Counted from the stretch's first letter, positions 48,546 through 59,383 are shown. The stretch is DNA of 64,000 nt from Balaenoptera acutorostrata (GCF_949987535.1 NC_080065.1:41889239-41953238), one strand, 5' to 3'. Numbers and translations are program-made. The notes: generated by a model from the sequence alone, not told the origin.

Positions 48546-49169
48546 TTAAAAAAAAAAATGCCACAGTAACAAGGATGGGACTAAACGTGGAGCACGATTT
48601 TCTAAGAATGACTTTCTTCAATTTTCTTTTCCATCTTCGCCATTCTTACTGCACAGTGAGAAAAGGCAGCGTTAAATCTATTAGGAAAAAGCCCCTTTAC
48701 AGAATTTCTGAAGGATGGTGAGCTGCTGAGCCCACTAGGCAGGAGACAGCGCCCAGGGGTAAGGCTGTCCGAGTCTGATTATCCGGAGCATGGCCGGGAC
48801 AGGGCTGCAGCCACGTCATTAAGCAGCCCCAGCTTCACTTGCCTCTAAAGTACCGTCAGGGGTTTTTCTGTGTGTGAATTCTCTGAGTGCTGAAAATCTC
48901 TCTTCTATTTTCCATGCAGTGTGGAATGTATGACCTGTGTTTGTGCAAAGGCAGCCAGCTCTAAAGTTACATCACCGAACGGACAGTGAAGTGAAACCAG
49001 AGAAGGCTCCTCTTTATCTGAAGCGAGGAGTGGCGTGTTGTTATATTCTTTACAGCAGAGGAAAAATATCACAGCAACGTCTCTGAGTGAATTAGGTCCA
49101 TGAAGAACAATTTCAGGCATTAGATACCATTTCTGATTTCAAGGCCCTTATAGTAATATCCTTTGCAGC
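48546..49169. other. Unique DNA, candidate conserved non-coding element
   Basis: No repeat recognised. Moderately GC-rich core at 48720-48850. A TEAD-like GGAATG core occurs at 48922-48927. No gene signal. Confidence 0.4.
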
Positions 49170-49322
49170 TAAGTGCAGTGGAATGATTTAATTCTGGCTC
49201 TGACACTTACTAACTCTGAGACTCTGGGCATGTTTCTATAGCTGTCTCTCCACTTCTTTTTCTCACCTCAGGAAATGGGGATAAAAATGCCCATCTTAGT
49301 CACTGTGAGGATTAAATGCATA
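49170..49322 (+). repeat. MIR SINE relic
   Basis: Clear MIR: 'agtgcagtggaatgatttaa', 'ttctggctctgacacttact', 'ctctgagactctgggcatgt', 'cacctcaggaaatggggata' and 'tgtgaggattaaatgcat'. Confidence 0.85.
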
Positions 49323-49524
49323 TTCTTGCTGGGGTACTACTCTGGCCTCTCTGAAGTGCCCTACCCTTGCCTCTGTAACTGGTGATGGACCATCTGCAGG
49401 TCCCCGAAGGTTGTCAGCTCCCCGTGATACTATGAGAAAGTGGGTCAACTGTCTCACCTTCATACTCCCAAAGAGAGCTCTGGGCTTACCCCTGTCAGAG
49501 CTCTTAACATTCAACAATGCACTT

Positions 49525-49810
49525 CACAAATTCTAACTGAAAAATAATTATGTGCCAGGGACTGTGCTGGGGTCTGGAAATGCAGCCATGAATATAATCA
49601 GAGTGATCTCTGCTCTGGTGCTTTGTATACTCTAGTGGAGCAAAAGAGGCAACAAACAAGCAAGCAAAAGGATAAAAAGAATTCCACATAGTGATAAGGG
49701 CTACAGGGAACCAAAGAACACGGTAAGAATGAGTGACTCTTGAGGACACCCTGTGGGCAGATGGGGAAATCCTAGTCAAGGACATGGCATTTGAGTTTTG
49801 AAATCTAAAT
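49525..49810 (-). repeat. L2 LINE 3' end, antisense
   Basis: 'tatgtgccagggactgtgct', 'tatactctagtggagc', 'agtgataagggctacaggga', 'acatggcatttgagttttga' match the reversed L2 end in order. Confidence 0.75.
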
Positions 49811-49844
49811 ATCGTGAAGTAGTCAGACATATAAACTCAGTACA

Positions 49845-50080
49845 GATACTCTTACGAGCACTCTCTGTGTATTAATGCCCTTTATTCTCACAACAACCTC
49901 TTGAAGTAGATACTCTTCTTATTCCCACTTTACAGATGAGGAGACCAATGTGGAAAGGTGAATGAAGTATTGTAACTTGCACAAGATTATACAGCTAGTC
50001 AATGGCAGAGCTCAGATTCAAACCCAGACAATCTGCTTTCGAAAGCCCATACTCTCACCACTCTAACTGTCTCTCCAAAG
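49845..50080 (-). repeat. MIR SINE relic, antisense, well preserved
   Basis: 'attctcacaacaacctcttg', 'cccactttacagatgaggag', 'gcacaagattatacagctag', 'tcaatggcagagctcagatt', 'caaacccagacaatctgctt' follow the reversed MIR throughout. Confidence 0.92.
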
Positions 50081-50099
50081 GCATTTGATATTGCATTGA

Positions 50100-50225
50100 T
50101 ATTTACTTTTTACTTGTATGTTTTTCCTACTAGACCAAGAATAAATTGATGGTTAGATTTCAGTCCCATGAATAATGCCCAGCTCTTAGTCCATTCTCAA
50201 TAAATGTTTATCAAATGAATGCATG
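50100..50225 (+). repeat. L2 LINE 3' end
   Basis: 'tactagaccaagaataaatt', 'atgcccagctcttagtccat' and terminal 'tctcaataaatgtttatcaa', 'atgaatgcat'. Confidence 0.7.
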
Positions 50226-51142
50226 CCTGCAATGAGCAAATCTAGATGAAATAAAGCACTCATTCCATGCTTAGCATCATATAAGTAATTAAAATCTTAG
50301 TTCTCCCTCCCTGCCTTACTCCCCAACTCCCTGTCTTAGACTCATATAGCCTGCTGCTGAACTTGAAGTAACAAGAAGATTTATAGGGGAAGGGGGTCAC
50401 CTTCATAATGTATCCAAAAATAAATTAAGAAAACAAAGTCTTTTAATTTGTTAGCAAACGATGAAAAGGAGTAACTTCGGTGAGTTTTGAAGAAAAACAC
50501 ATGGAAGCAAGGAACCTGTAAAATAATAAATTTCCTCCCTCCAACATAAAAATGATGGCCCCTGTGTTTTAAAGGAAAGCAATTTGGAAAAATTCCACAC
50601 ATACACATTTTGGGGAAAATGTAGGGAGAAATATGAAGTTAGTTAAATGTCTTTAATAGGCACTTCAAAGTCCTGGATCATTAAATCATTTCCACAGCTT
50701 TTTGACTGTTATCACCCCCCGAGCCGTCGCCAAAACCACTCCTTGAAATGTTGCAATAAATTTGAAAGACAAATCAGATTTGGAAATTTTGCATGAAACA
50801 GAACTGTATCTTGTACTTTAGAAACAGTTTTCAATGTCAGCACATAGTTGCCTCCTGCCAAAGATGAGCTTGGGAGCGGTGACCTTTGTGGATGACTTCT
50901 CTTTGTTAGATTTTTGCCCTACAGGATTTTGGAAGCCTGGTCACAGGAATATTTAAGGATAACAGGTGGTTTTGAAATGCTTGGTTGGATTGGGTGACTT
51001 ATCTAGGCCTGAAAGTAACAATTGAAAAAAATGACTTTTCCATGAAGAAAGTGAACATTTATACAAGATGAATCAGTCACAGGGTTCTAGAAGTAACTGT
51101 AAGGTACTTGCTGCTGCTGACGAGCTTGATAGAAAAGGATGG
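50226..51142. other. Unique DNA, candidate conserved non-coding element
   Basis: No repeat recognised. 50660-50960 has the mixed, simple-repeat-free composition often seen in enhancers: an ATCATTAAATCATTT block near 50678, GTGACCTTTG at 50880-50889 resembling a nuclear-receptor half-site, and AACAGGTGG at 50961-50969 (E-box). Confidence 0.4.
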
Positions 51143-51496
51143 TGCTTAGACTGGATGTTTGTGTCCCTCTAAAATTCATATATTGAAATTTGAAACCTCA
51201 AGGTGATGGTATTAGGGGGTGGGGCATTTGGAAGGTGACTAAGTAATGAGGATGGAGTCCTCATGAATAGGATTAGTGCCCTTATAAAAGAGAACTCCCT
51301 TGACCTTCTGCTTCATGAGGTTACAACAAGAAGACTGTCATCTATGGACCAGGGAGCCAGTCCTCACCACACACTGAATCTGGGAGCATATTATCTTGCA
51401 CTTTCCTGCCTACAGGACTGTGAGAAATAAATATCTGCTGTTTATAAGCCACCCAGTCTATGGTACTTTTTATAGCAGTCTGAATGGACTAAGACA
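51143..51496 (+). mobile_element. MLT1A-type solo LTR
   Basis: Sense LTR: 'gactggatgtttgtgtccct', 'aaggtgatggtattaggggg', 'tggggcatttggaaggtgac', 'ttagtgcccttataaaagag', 'aggactgtgagaaataaata', 'ataagccacccagtctatgg' and end 'gaatggactaagaca'. Near full length, without internal region. Confidence 0.93.
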
Positions 51497-51615
51497 GATG
51501 ATGAACCTAAGAAGAAAGCAAGAGATCATGTCCTATATATATTTTTAAGCCCAGTACCATGTTGAATTTCTTTCCAGTTAAACATGTAGAGTGTCACAAT
51601 CAAATCAGCCCATGC

Positions 51616-52910
51616 CCAAAGCAATCTACAGATTCAATGCAATCCCTATCAAATTACCAATGGCATTTTTTACAGAACTAGAACAAAAAATCTTAAAATT
51701 TGTATGGAGACCCTGAATAGCCAAAGCAGTCTTGAGGGAAAAAAAAAAAAAGGAGCTGGAGGAATCAGACTCCCTGACTTCAGACTATACTACAAAGCTA
51801 CAGTAATCAAGACAATATGGTACTGGCACAAAAACAGAATTATAGATCAATGGAACAGGATAGAAAGCCCAGAGATAAACCCATGCACCAATGGTTGACT
51901 AATCTATGGCAAAGGAGGCAAGGATATACAAGGGAGAAAAGACAGTCTCTTCAATAAGTGGTGCTGGGAAAACTGGACAGCTACATGTAAAAGAATGAAA
52001 TTAGAACACTCCCTAACACCATACACAAAAATAAACTCAAAATGGATTAGAGACCTAAATGTAAGCCTGGACACTGTAAAACTCTTAGAGGAAAATGTAG
52101 GAAGAACACTCTTTGACATAAATCACAGCAGGATCTTTTTTGATCCACCTCCTAGAGTAATGGAAATAAAAACAAAAATAAACAAATGGGACCTAATAAA
52201 ACTTAAAAGCTTTTGGAAAACAAAAGAAACTGCAATTAGACGAAAAAACAACCCTCTGAATAGGAGAAAATATTTGCCAATGAATCAACAGACAAAGGAT
52301 TAATCTCCAAAATATATAAAGAGCTCAGGCAGCTCAATATTAAAATAACAAACAACCCAATCAAAAAATGGTCAGAAGACCTAAATAGACATTTCTTCAA
52401 AGAAGACATACAGAAGAAGCACATGAAAAGCTGCTCAACATTACTAATTATTAGAGAAATGCAAATCAAAATTACAATGAGGTATCACCTCACACCAGTT
52501 AGAATAGGCACCATCAGAAAATCTACAGACAACAAATGCTGGAGAGGGTGTGGAGAAAAGGGAACCCTCTTGCACTGTTGGTGGGAATGTAAATCTATAC
52601 AGCCACTATGGAGGTTCCTTAAAAAACTAACAATAGAATTAGCATATGGCCCAGCAGTCCCACTACTGGGCATATACCCAGAGAAAACCATAATTCGAAA
52701 AGACACATGCACCCCAATGTTCATTGCAGCACTATTTACAATAGCCAGGTCATGGAAGCAACCTAAATGCCCACTAACAGATGAATGAATAAAGAAGATG
52801 TGGTACATATATACAATGGAATATTACTCAGCCATATAAAGGAACGAAACTGGGTCATTTGTAGGGACATGGCTGGATCTAGAGACTGTCACACAGAGTG
52901 AATTAAGTCA
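51616..52910 (+). pseudogene. L1 ORF2 C-terminal remnant
   Basis: Reading blocks at 51704-51898, 51995-52303 and 52423-52788 in different frames encode the C-terminal half of ORF2p. A few bases are lost near 51710 relative to the other copy (segment 'cacaaaagatc'), and an A-run expansion lies near 51740. The Cys motif [18 protein letters not shown] is intact near 52540-52592. RT catalytic residues are absent through truncation. Confidence 0.95.
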
Positions 52911-53178
52911 GAAAGAAAAAAAATAAATATTGTATATTAACGCATATATGTGGAACCTAGAAAAATGGTACAGATGAACCAGTTTGCAGGGCAGAAATAG
53001 AGACACAGATGCAGAGAACAAACATATGGACACCAAGGGGGGAAAGCCGTGGTGGGGTGGGGATGGTAGTGTGATGAATTGGGTGATTGGGATTGACATG
53101 TATACACTGATGTGTATAAAATGGATGACTAATAAGAACCTGCTGTATAAAAAAATAAATTAAATTAAATTAAAAAGA
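51616..53178 (+). mobile_element. 5'-truncated L1 insertion
   Basis: A perfect 14-bp duplication AAATCAGCCCATGC at 51602-51615 and 53179-53192. It starts late in ORF2 and ends in the 3' UTR 'taataagaacctgctgtata' plus A-rich (TAAAT)n tail. Highly similar to 38350-41117 and free of SINEs, so it shows the pre-insertion state of both SINE sites in the other copy. Confidence 0.97.
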
Positions 53179-53192
53179 AAATCAGCCCATGC

Positions 53193-54889
53193 AACTTCTG
53201 TCCCAAATGCTTTATCTCTTGAAGACACACTAAAAATATTAGTGGGTGCTCCAGCAATGTTAGGTTGAGACTTTCTGCTAAATGAATTACCTGAGGTGGG
53301 CATAGTTAGAAGAAAAAAATAACATTATATATTGCTAACCACCTAGCATCCACACAAAGGATCTGGGGATGGCATATACTTAGTCTCTATTTTCAACCTA
53401 ATTTATAACTCCAGAGTTCGAGAACTGAACTTACTAAGTAGTAAAGTAACACAAAGGGAGAAGAAGAGAGCAATGAAGCAATATTTGCTGCAGCCCAACA
53501 TCTCCTGTCAAAGAGTTGACAGCCAGGAGTATAAGCAACCACTGAGTACCAAGTCAAGATAGGGTAGCTGGATGCAGGGGATACAAAAGAAGTGCTACTA
53601 ATTAGTGGTTTACTATTACAAATGGTGGTCTGAGCTTATAGTTATGGCCTTGCACATCATAGATACTCAAAAAATTTTAAAGACTAATTGCCTGAATGAG
53701 CAGCCTGATGTACTTGAAAAGAAAAAGAAATGGGGTTTCTCGTGTTATCTTGCTATTAATTTGGAAGAAAGGGTGTGACAAAGGAATTCAATGAATGAAA
53801 ATATTAAACGCAGTAAGAGGTTCAAAGAGCATCTTGAAGTGTGATCATGTGAAAGAGTCCAGGATGAATCAGCCTTTTTTCTTTGCACCCATCCCTTAGG
53901 TTAGCAAATATACCATCAACCATAGATAGAATTTACAAAGTTCATAAATGCAGAATGAACAGCAGGTGGCAGCAAAGGATGCTGTAAGAGAAAGTGACTT
54001 CAAGTATATTTGGGAGAATTCTGAAAAACTTATTTTGACGGGTTGCAGGTAGAGAAGGCACTCAAATGTGATTGGTTTCTTACCTTTGAGTAAAGCATCT
54101 GATACAAAAAAGAAAGCATGTGGGAAGGTTGATCATGATAATTAAGTTTAGATAATTTTGTGTCATTTTAATCACCTTTTGACTAAATGAAAGGATTGAA
54201 AATGCTTACTGAAAATAAAAGTATCCCACAACAAAGCCCAACTAATCCTCTTACAAAATGGACATTTATGCTGAAGAGAGGTTTTTGTAATAAGACATGA
54301 CATGCAATATTTATTACAAAAATTATCATTCAGACTAGTGTGGAAATGTGCCAGTTGGTAGGTGATTTGTCTCTTGGCTCAGAAGAGATAATAATGGAAG
54401 GATATTAATATCGTTCAAAGAAAGGATATAAGTGAAGAAAACATGAAAGAATATTAGGCATAGATGGGCTCTTTGAAAATGTGACAATGGCATGAGAAAA
54501 AAGAGCACAGAGCCTCTGGATCTTCTTAAAGTATCTAAAAATAGGAATGATGAAAATACTACAAAAATGTGCCTCAATTTGTTGAAGTTAGTGGGGAAGG
54601 AAGAAATGTGACAGTGTGTGAATATTTATAATACAAGGGATCTACTTACAAGTAAAACTCAGGGGGACTCAAATATTAAGAAACAGCTTCTAGGTTCCCA
54701 AGAAAACCAAAGTGATGGTCCTAGTAGATCAGTTTTTGCAAAAGACTAGACTTTATTTATTTACATTTCAGCTGTCATATCATTTGTTGCAGTTGGTGTC
54801 CAATAGGCCGATGGGTAATGGATAGAGTTGAGTGCTTCCCAAGACATTTAAAACGACTGACAGAAGGAAAGTCTCATAGTAGAATGATT
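53193..54889. other. Unique DNA with a CTCF-like motif
   Basis: No gene recognised. 53645-53700 is a weak sense L2 end ('ccttgcacatcatagatact'). The CTCF-like site at 53959 is listed separately. Confidence 0.5.
53959..53975 (+). promoter_or_regulatory. CTCF-like binding motif
   Basis: ACAGCAGGTGGCAGCAA fits the CTCF core CCASYAGRKGGCRS at nearly every position (CAGCAGGTGGCAGC). CTCF organises chromatin loops and insulators. Occupancy cannot be read from sequence. Confidence 0.5.
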
Positions 54890-55460
54890 TTAGGTCATGG
54901 CCTCATCCCCACTGAGCTCCAAATGCCATTTCAGCCCTGGAATTACTGTGTGATGTTGTCCAAGTTATGAAATTCCCTGAGTCAGTGTTTCTTGAATGTG
55001 AAGTGAGCACTTAAGAATACCCCATCTCGGGGTCTCCCTGGTGGCGCAGCGGTTGAGAATCCGCCTGCCAATGCAGGGGACACAGGTTCGAGCCCTGGTC
55101 TGGGAAGATCCCACATGCCGCGGAGCAACTGGGCCCGTGAGCCACAACTACTGAGCCTGCGCGTCTGGAGCCTGTGCTCCGCAACAGGAGAGGCCGCGAC
55201 AGTGAGAGGCCCGCGCACCGCGATGAAGAGTGGTCTCCGCTTGCCGCAACTGGAGAAAGCCCTCGCACAGAAACGAAGACCCAACACAGCCAAAAATAAA
55301 TTAAAAAAAAAAAAAAAAAAAAGGCAAACAATTAATTTCTTTAAAAAAAAAAAAAAAAAAAAAAAGAATACCCCGTCTCACCAGGCCGTGTGAGGATTAA
55401 ATATGACAATGTATCAAAATACTTGCCTCATATTAGTTACTTAATAAATTCTATTTCTTT
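54890..55460 (+). repeat. MIR SINE relic split by a CHR SINE
   Basis: Left part 'gccctggaattactgtgtga', 'tgttgtccaagttatgaaat' and 'tgagtcagtgtttctt'. Right part after the SINE 'tgtgaggattaaatatgaca', 'cctcatattagttacttaat', 'aaattc'. Together they make one MIR interrupted at about 55020. Confidence 0.7.
55029..55363 (+). mobile_element. CHR-type SINE with two-part poly-A tail
   Basis: Sense SINE starting GGGGTCTCCCTGGTGGCGCA, with duplications AAGAATACCCC(A/G)TCTC at 55013-55028 and 55364-55379 (one difference). After the first A-run (55301-55322) comes about 20 bp of non-A sequence (GGCAAACAATTAATTTCTTT, 55323-55342), then a second A-run. Frames of 92-106 aa on both strands are SINE artefacts. 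Confidence 0.97.
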
Positions 55461-57169
55461 TCTCTCTTCAGGAACATTCCTAAAGATGTTGAGGTATTTT
55501 GAGGACTGTCTCCAAAACACCTCCCTCACCGACAGCCTCAGTGTCAAAAATTCCTAGTTATAACATTCTGCCTTCAGATGGAGCAAAATCCCTTGGAGAA
55601 TTAACAAGGTATGACTATGGGCAGATGCCAACAGTAGAGCATAGAAGGTGAAGTAGAGATGGTCATGCTGCAGCTCCCAGTTGGCCACAGTTCTCTGTTC
55701 TAGCTGCAAAGACTATCTAGTTAAATTTATCTGAATTCAGTGTCATATTCTTGAAAGAGAGACTCTGATTTCTCTCCGCATCCTTGAAAAAGAGATTCAT
55801 TCTTTTCTGGTCAGTTGTGGGGAGGTGGAGGATTAGGGGTATTTGGAGTCAGATTGGCTTCCGCAGTGAAAACATGGCTGCCCAGGTTCAAGTCTGTGGC
55901 TGGAAGTGGAGTTCTCAGAGTGGGTGTCATTTTACCCCCAGATGTGTATATTACTACCACTACTATTGCCACACACACACATTCATACACACTCACATTC
56001 TCTTCTATATTTCTCTTATGTTATCTGAAAAATTATTACAAAATGAAAGCAAATTATGGATGCTTGTTATTTTGCTTAAACATTACAGATGAAAGGTTCT
56101 TTTTTTTAAAGGAACCATGAAAAACAACATTTTTTTAACCAAGTTGCCAGGGATACTGTGAAAGTCTTATATATCAACAAAACTTCAAAGCAAGCACCTT
56201 GATCAAACTGGTGCTTATTTACTAGGAAAAAATTCACAAGGCTGGGAAGCATAATACAGATAAGCCAGTCCTGAAGTTGCTATCATGAATGAGGTATGGG
56301 GTGTGAACAGTTTCAGTGCTGTGTCTTTGAAATGTTCGTTCTTATGGTAACCTTAAAAAAATGCCTCTTATGATTAAAAAAAAAAATCTGTATTTTACAT
56401 GCTTGATGTTTTATTTTTTACTTAAAATATCTTAACAAAATGAATGTGAGTGTAACTACAGATCACCTAAATGCAAAATTATGTTACGATTCTTGGTGAG
56501 AATAGATGAAGTGAGAACGTCCATTCTGTTGCTGTTTACAATTTTTTTCTATTTCTTTTGAGATACTTCATCTCTAGTTGCTTCCTCCAAACACACCCTT
56601 CTGTTGTTACTAATAATGTCAGGCTCTTCTGCTAAAGTTTCCATCAGTGACATTGATTTGATTTTTGAGGAAGGAAGCTAAGAAAAAGCTTCAAAGATTT
56701 TATGCAGAGGCCCCTCAAAGGGCAATCACAAACCTTGGCTCACCGCTTAGCCAGAGGCTCAAAATTCAGCTGTTTATTCCCTCCTTTATATCAATTCGTC
56801 TGTGGAGATCATTACAAAACTGTCAAAAACAGTATTCTTGGATTGCAGGACTAGGGATTAGGTTGGGTGAATGGAGATAATAATAAGTTGACTAATTTCA
56901 TTTTGGTATATTGTTAGTGGTATATTTTCCTTAACATATATATGTGATTTTTTTTTTTTGGTACAATGCAAACATTTCTAACTATACTGTGACTACTGAA
57001 AAGGCCATATCTCAGGAATCTGCATTGACAATAATTGTCATTTAGGAGAACGAATACAACAAATAGTGACACACATATATATAGAACTTTTTCATTGACA
57101 GAATCCTGCTTTTTCTGGTGTGTTTATAAATTCACTAGGTCTAGCAAGTGCCTTAAAATTATCCAGTGG
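55461..57169. other. Unique non-coding DNA
   Basis: No repeat family or gene recognised. A short (CA)n lies near 55970-55982. Overlapping frames of about 100 aa at 55784-56120 have no domain. Confidence 0.5.
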
Positions 57170-57310
57170 GATTGCTCTATTTATTGAAGAGAAAATTGAG
57201 ATACAAGCTTGACTAAAAGATTTGCCCAATGTGAGACAGCAACTTACTGCAGTGTGGACACTGGTATCCAGTCTCTAGCTTTGAACCAGCTGCTATTTCT
57301 AGTCTTTCTC
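57170..57310 (-). repeat. MIR SINE relic, antisense
   Basis: 'gaagagaaaattgagataca', 'gatttgcccaatgtgagaca', 'gacactggtatccagtctct' follow the reversed MIR. Confidence 0.6.
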
Positions 57311-57654
57311 ACAATTACAATTTTATATTAACATTATTTTCATCGTTATTGAAGCTCTCACTACCTATGTTTACCCCAAGAAAGGAAGGAAGAAAACAAG
57401 AACCTAGTCTCAAAAGTCTTAAATTATTTCAAGATACAATCTGACATTAAAATTCTGAGCAAGGCTTTCCAATAATCTGAAAAAAAAAAAATCTTTGAAA
57501 TAACATCTCCCAAGTAGTCTGGGGATAATGATGAGCCATGGTTTCCAAGTAGAATTAGCGAATATCAGAGGATATATGTAAAAGTTTAGTGTTAAGCCAA
57601 TGAACTTTTCCACTTGCACTCTAACTAGTAATTATTTTGGGAAGACACAGAAAT

Positions 57655-57870
57655 TCTCAAATATTGGTTCTCTACCCTGATTGCACATTAAATTATCTGG
57701 GGTGGGGGAAAGGTGCCTGAGTCCCACCTAAAATCAATGAATCAGAATATCAGGATCCCTGAAGGTAGACGGGGGCGTGTGTGTGTGTGCGCGTGCGTGC
57801 GTGTGTGTACATTTTAGGCTAGACTATATTAAACTCCCTAGGTGTTTCTAGTATGAGCCTCAGCTCTCGT
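57655..57870 (+). repeat. hAT-like MITE relic with an internal (GT)n expansion
   Basis: Left 'tggttctctaccctgattgc', 'acattaaattatctggggtg', 'tgaatcagaatatcag'. Right 'aactccctaggtgtttctag', the near inverted complement, as in MER5/MER20-like hAT elements. A (GT)n/(GC)n run at 57776-57809 occupies the middle. It is the last transposon-derived sequence I recognise before the right end. Confidence 0.6.
57776..57809. repeat. (GT)n/(GC)n microsatellite
   Basis: Alternating purine-pyrimidine run of GT with GC units, a composition able to form Z-DNA. Confidence 0.9.
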
Positions 57871-57955
57871 CCCTATCCCACTTTAGCCCGCTAAGGGACA
57901 GCGTCGGACCGCTGAAACTCAGGCGTTCCTCCACGGCGTCTCTTCCTCTTTGGGC

Positions 57956-57970
57956 GCAGTAGGGGGCGCT
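57956..57970 (+). promoter_or_regulatory. CTCF-like binding motif
   Basis: GCAGTAGGGGGCGCT is a strong fit to the CTCF core (CCASYAGRKGGCRSY), with only the first bases differing. It lies at the boundary between repeat-bearing and repeat-free DNA and has the same orientation as the site at 53959. Confidence 0.6.
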
Positions 57971-58235
57971 CCGGCACCGGGTTTGCTCGTTGGCCACCTC
58001 ATCCCCTCACCCCCCTAAAACGACAGCACCGCAGAAAAGGCGTTCATTTGGAAGCCAACAGAGAGGGAAAAGACGGGGAATTGCACCTTACGTATTTACA
58101 TATCCGAGAGCCGGCAAGTGGTCGTTTAAACAATATCCCCCTATTTGGCTTTTCGGCACATCTGACCCAACGGCAGCTCCCCTTCTTTTCAGCCTTTGGA
58201 CTTGGAAAAACTTAACTTCCCGCAGGGGTAGAGAT

Positions 58236-58258
58236 CCGGCCCGGCGGCGGGGCGGGAT
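58236..58258 (+). promoter_or_regulatory. GC-box cluster
   Basis: GGCCCGGCGGCGGGGCGGGA contains a GGGGCGGG Sp1/KLF box. It sits in a CpG cluster. No TATA box or initiator is placed convincingly nearby. Confidence 0.35.
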
Positions 58259-58329
58259 GGTTTACGACTTTGGATCTTGAGCAGTTCACTGTTTAAATAA
58301 ATCTTGGTGAGCAATGGAGAACAATCTCC

Positions 58330-58410
58330 ACATTAATCTTGTGTAATTAGCGTTATAACCCTCAGCAGCCTAAGAAGCACTAAAGACAAAGCTTTATGCA
58401 AATGTCCCTT
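58330..58410. promoter_or_regulatory. Homeodomain and octamer site cluster
   Basis: ATTAATC at 58332 and TAATTA at 58344-58349 are homeodomain cores. ATGCAAAT at 58396-58403 is a perfect POU octamer. They fall in a repeat-free AT-rich block between CpG-rich blocks, as is typical of developmental enhancers. Function is inference. Confidence 0.4.
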
Positions 58411-58999
58411 CCCTCGTCTGCCGCCCCTCTGCCTAGCGGGGTCCCTCTCCCCACAGCTACCCTCCCTACCCTCTCAATTCTGGCTCTGGCGCCCGCGAGC
58501 CTCCTTTTAATGACACTGTCCACTAGATACCTTAAAGTTAATGATAAAGTTCTTGACTTTAAAAAATAAAAGTACATGAAAAGGATTATCATTAGCAACC
58601 TAAGGAGGGGAGGGGTTTGTGTAGGCCGAGGCTATTAGAAGGATTTAGCCTATAGGGAATTGGCACCTGCTTTTGGCAGCCAGTATTGTCCAGTTAAGGA
58701 CAGAACCTGCTGTGTGGGGAGAATTAGGGGTTGGGAGGCGGCATTTTCTCCAACCAGTTGTTCTTGGGGTGCACACCCAGGGTGGGCGCTCTTTCGGCAG
58801 GAAGGAGCGGCTAACCAATTTCACCCCCAAGGATCCCACTCTGCCCTCCAGACGCGCACATTTCGCAGGCATTAGTCTGGAACTGAGCCCTCGGCTGAGA
58901 GTCGTTGCGAAAACGAGATACGGCCCCAAAATGGGGAGGAGAGTGTGGGGAATCTCAACACACAAGTCTTTACCTGCAACTGTGGGGATGTAGGGGGAG

Positions 59000-59070
59000 C
59001 GGCGCGCACAGAGGCCGAGATGCGCGCACAGCCGCGCGTACACGCCCGCACAGACGCCGAGCCAAGGGCG
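59000..59070. promoter_or_regulatory. Very dense CpG cluster
   Basis: I count 14 CpG dinucleotides between 59000 and 59070, far above the usual depletion in mammalian DNA. That implies this stretch is normally unmethylated in the germ line. It is probably part of a CpG island. Confidence 0.6.
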
Positions 59071-59333
59071 GGCAGATCCCCTGCTGGGCTCCGGATTACC
59101 TGCTCTGTGTTTACTGTTTCGGAGGGCTTTACGTGAAACGAATAAATTTTTACTTGCTCCCAAGGACTGGCTTGTTGTTTTATGGCATGTACTTATTTAA
59201 AGCCTCTTTTGTCGGTGTTGAAATGGTCCGAGCTCCCAAATACATAGCAGGGCTATGAGCATGGAACAAGCCGGAACGCAATGAGCATCAGTGGTGCAGC
59301 AAAACGCCGTGGAGAGGCGAGCCTTACTCTCTT

Positions 59334-59335
<2 letters not shown>

Positions 59336-59381
<46 letters not shown>
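59336..59381. repeat. (CA)23 microsatellite
   Basis: Uninterrupted CA dinucleotide run, long enough to be polymorphic. Confidence 0.98.

Positions 59382-59383
<2 letters not shown>

Noticed and set aside
58645..59163. 172-aa minus-strand frame in the CpG-rich block
   Set aside because: High GC lowers stop-codon frequency. Overlapping frames exist on the other strand (58660-59258), and no domain is recognisable.
59336..59381. Regular repeat as a CRISPR-like array
   Set aside because: Plain dinucleotide microsatellite. No direct-repeat/spacer structure occurs anywhere in the window, and the genome is mammalian.
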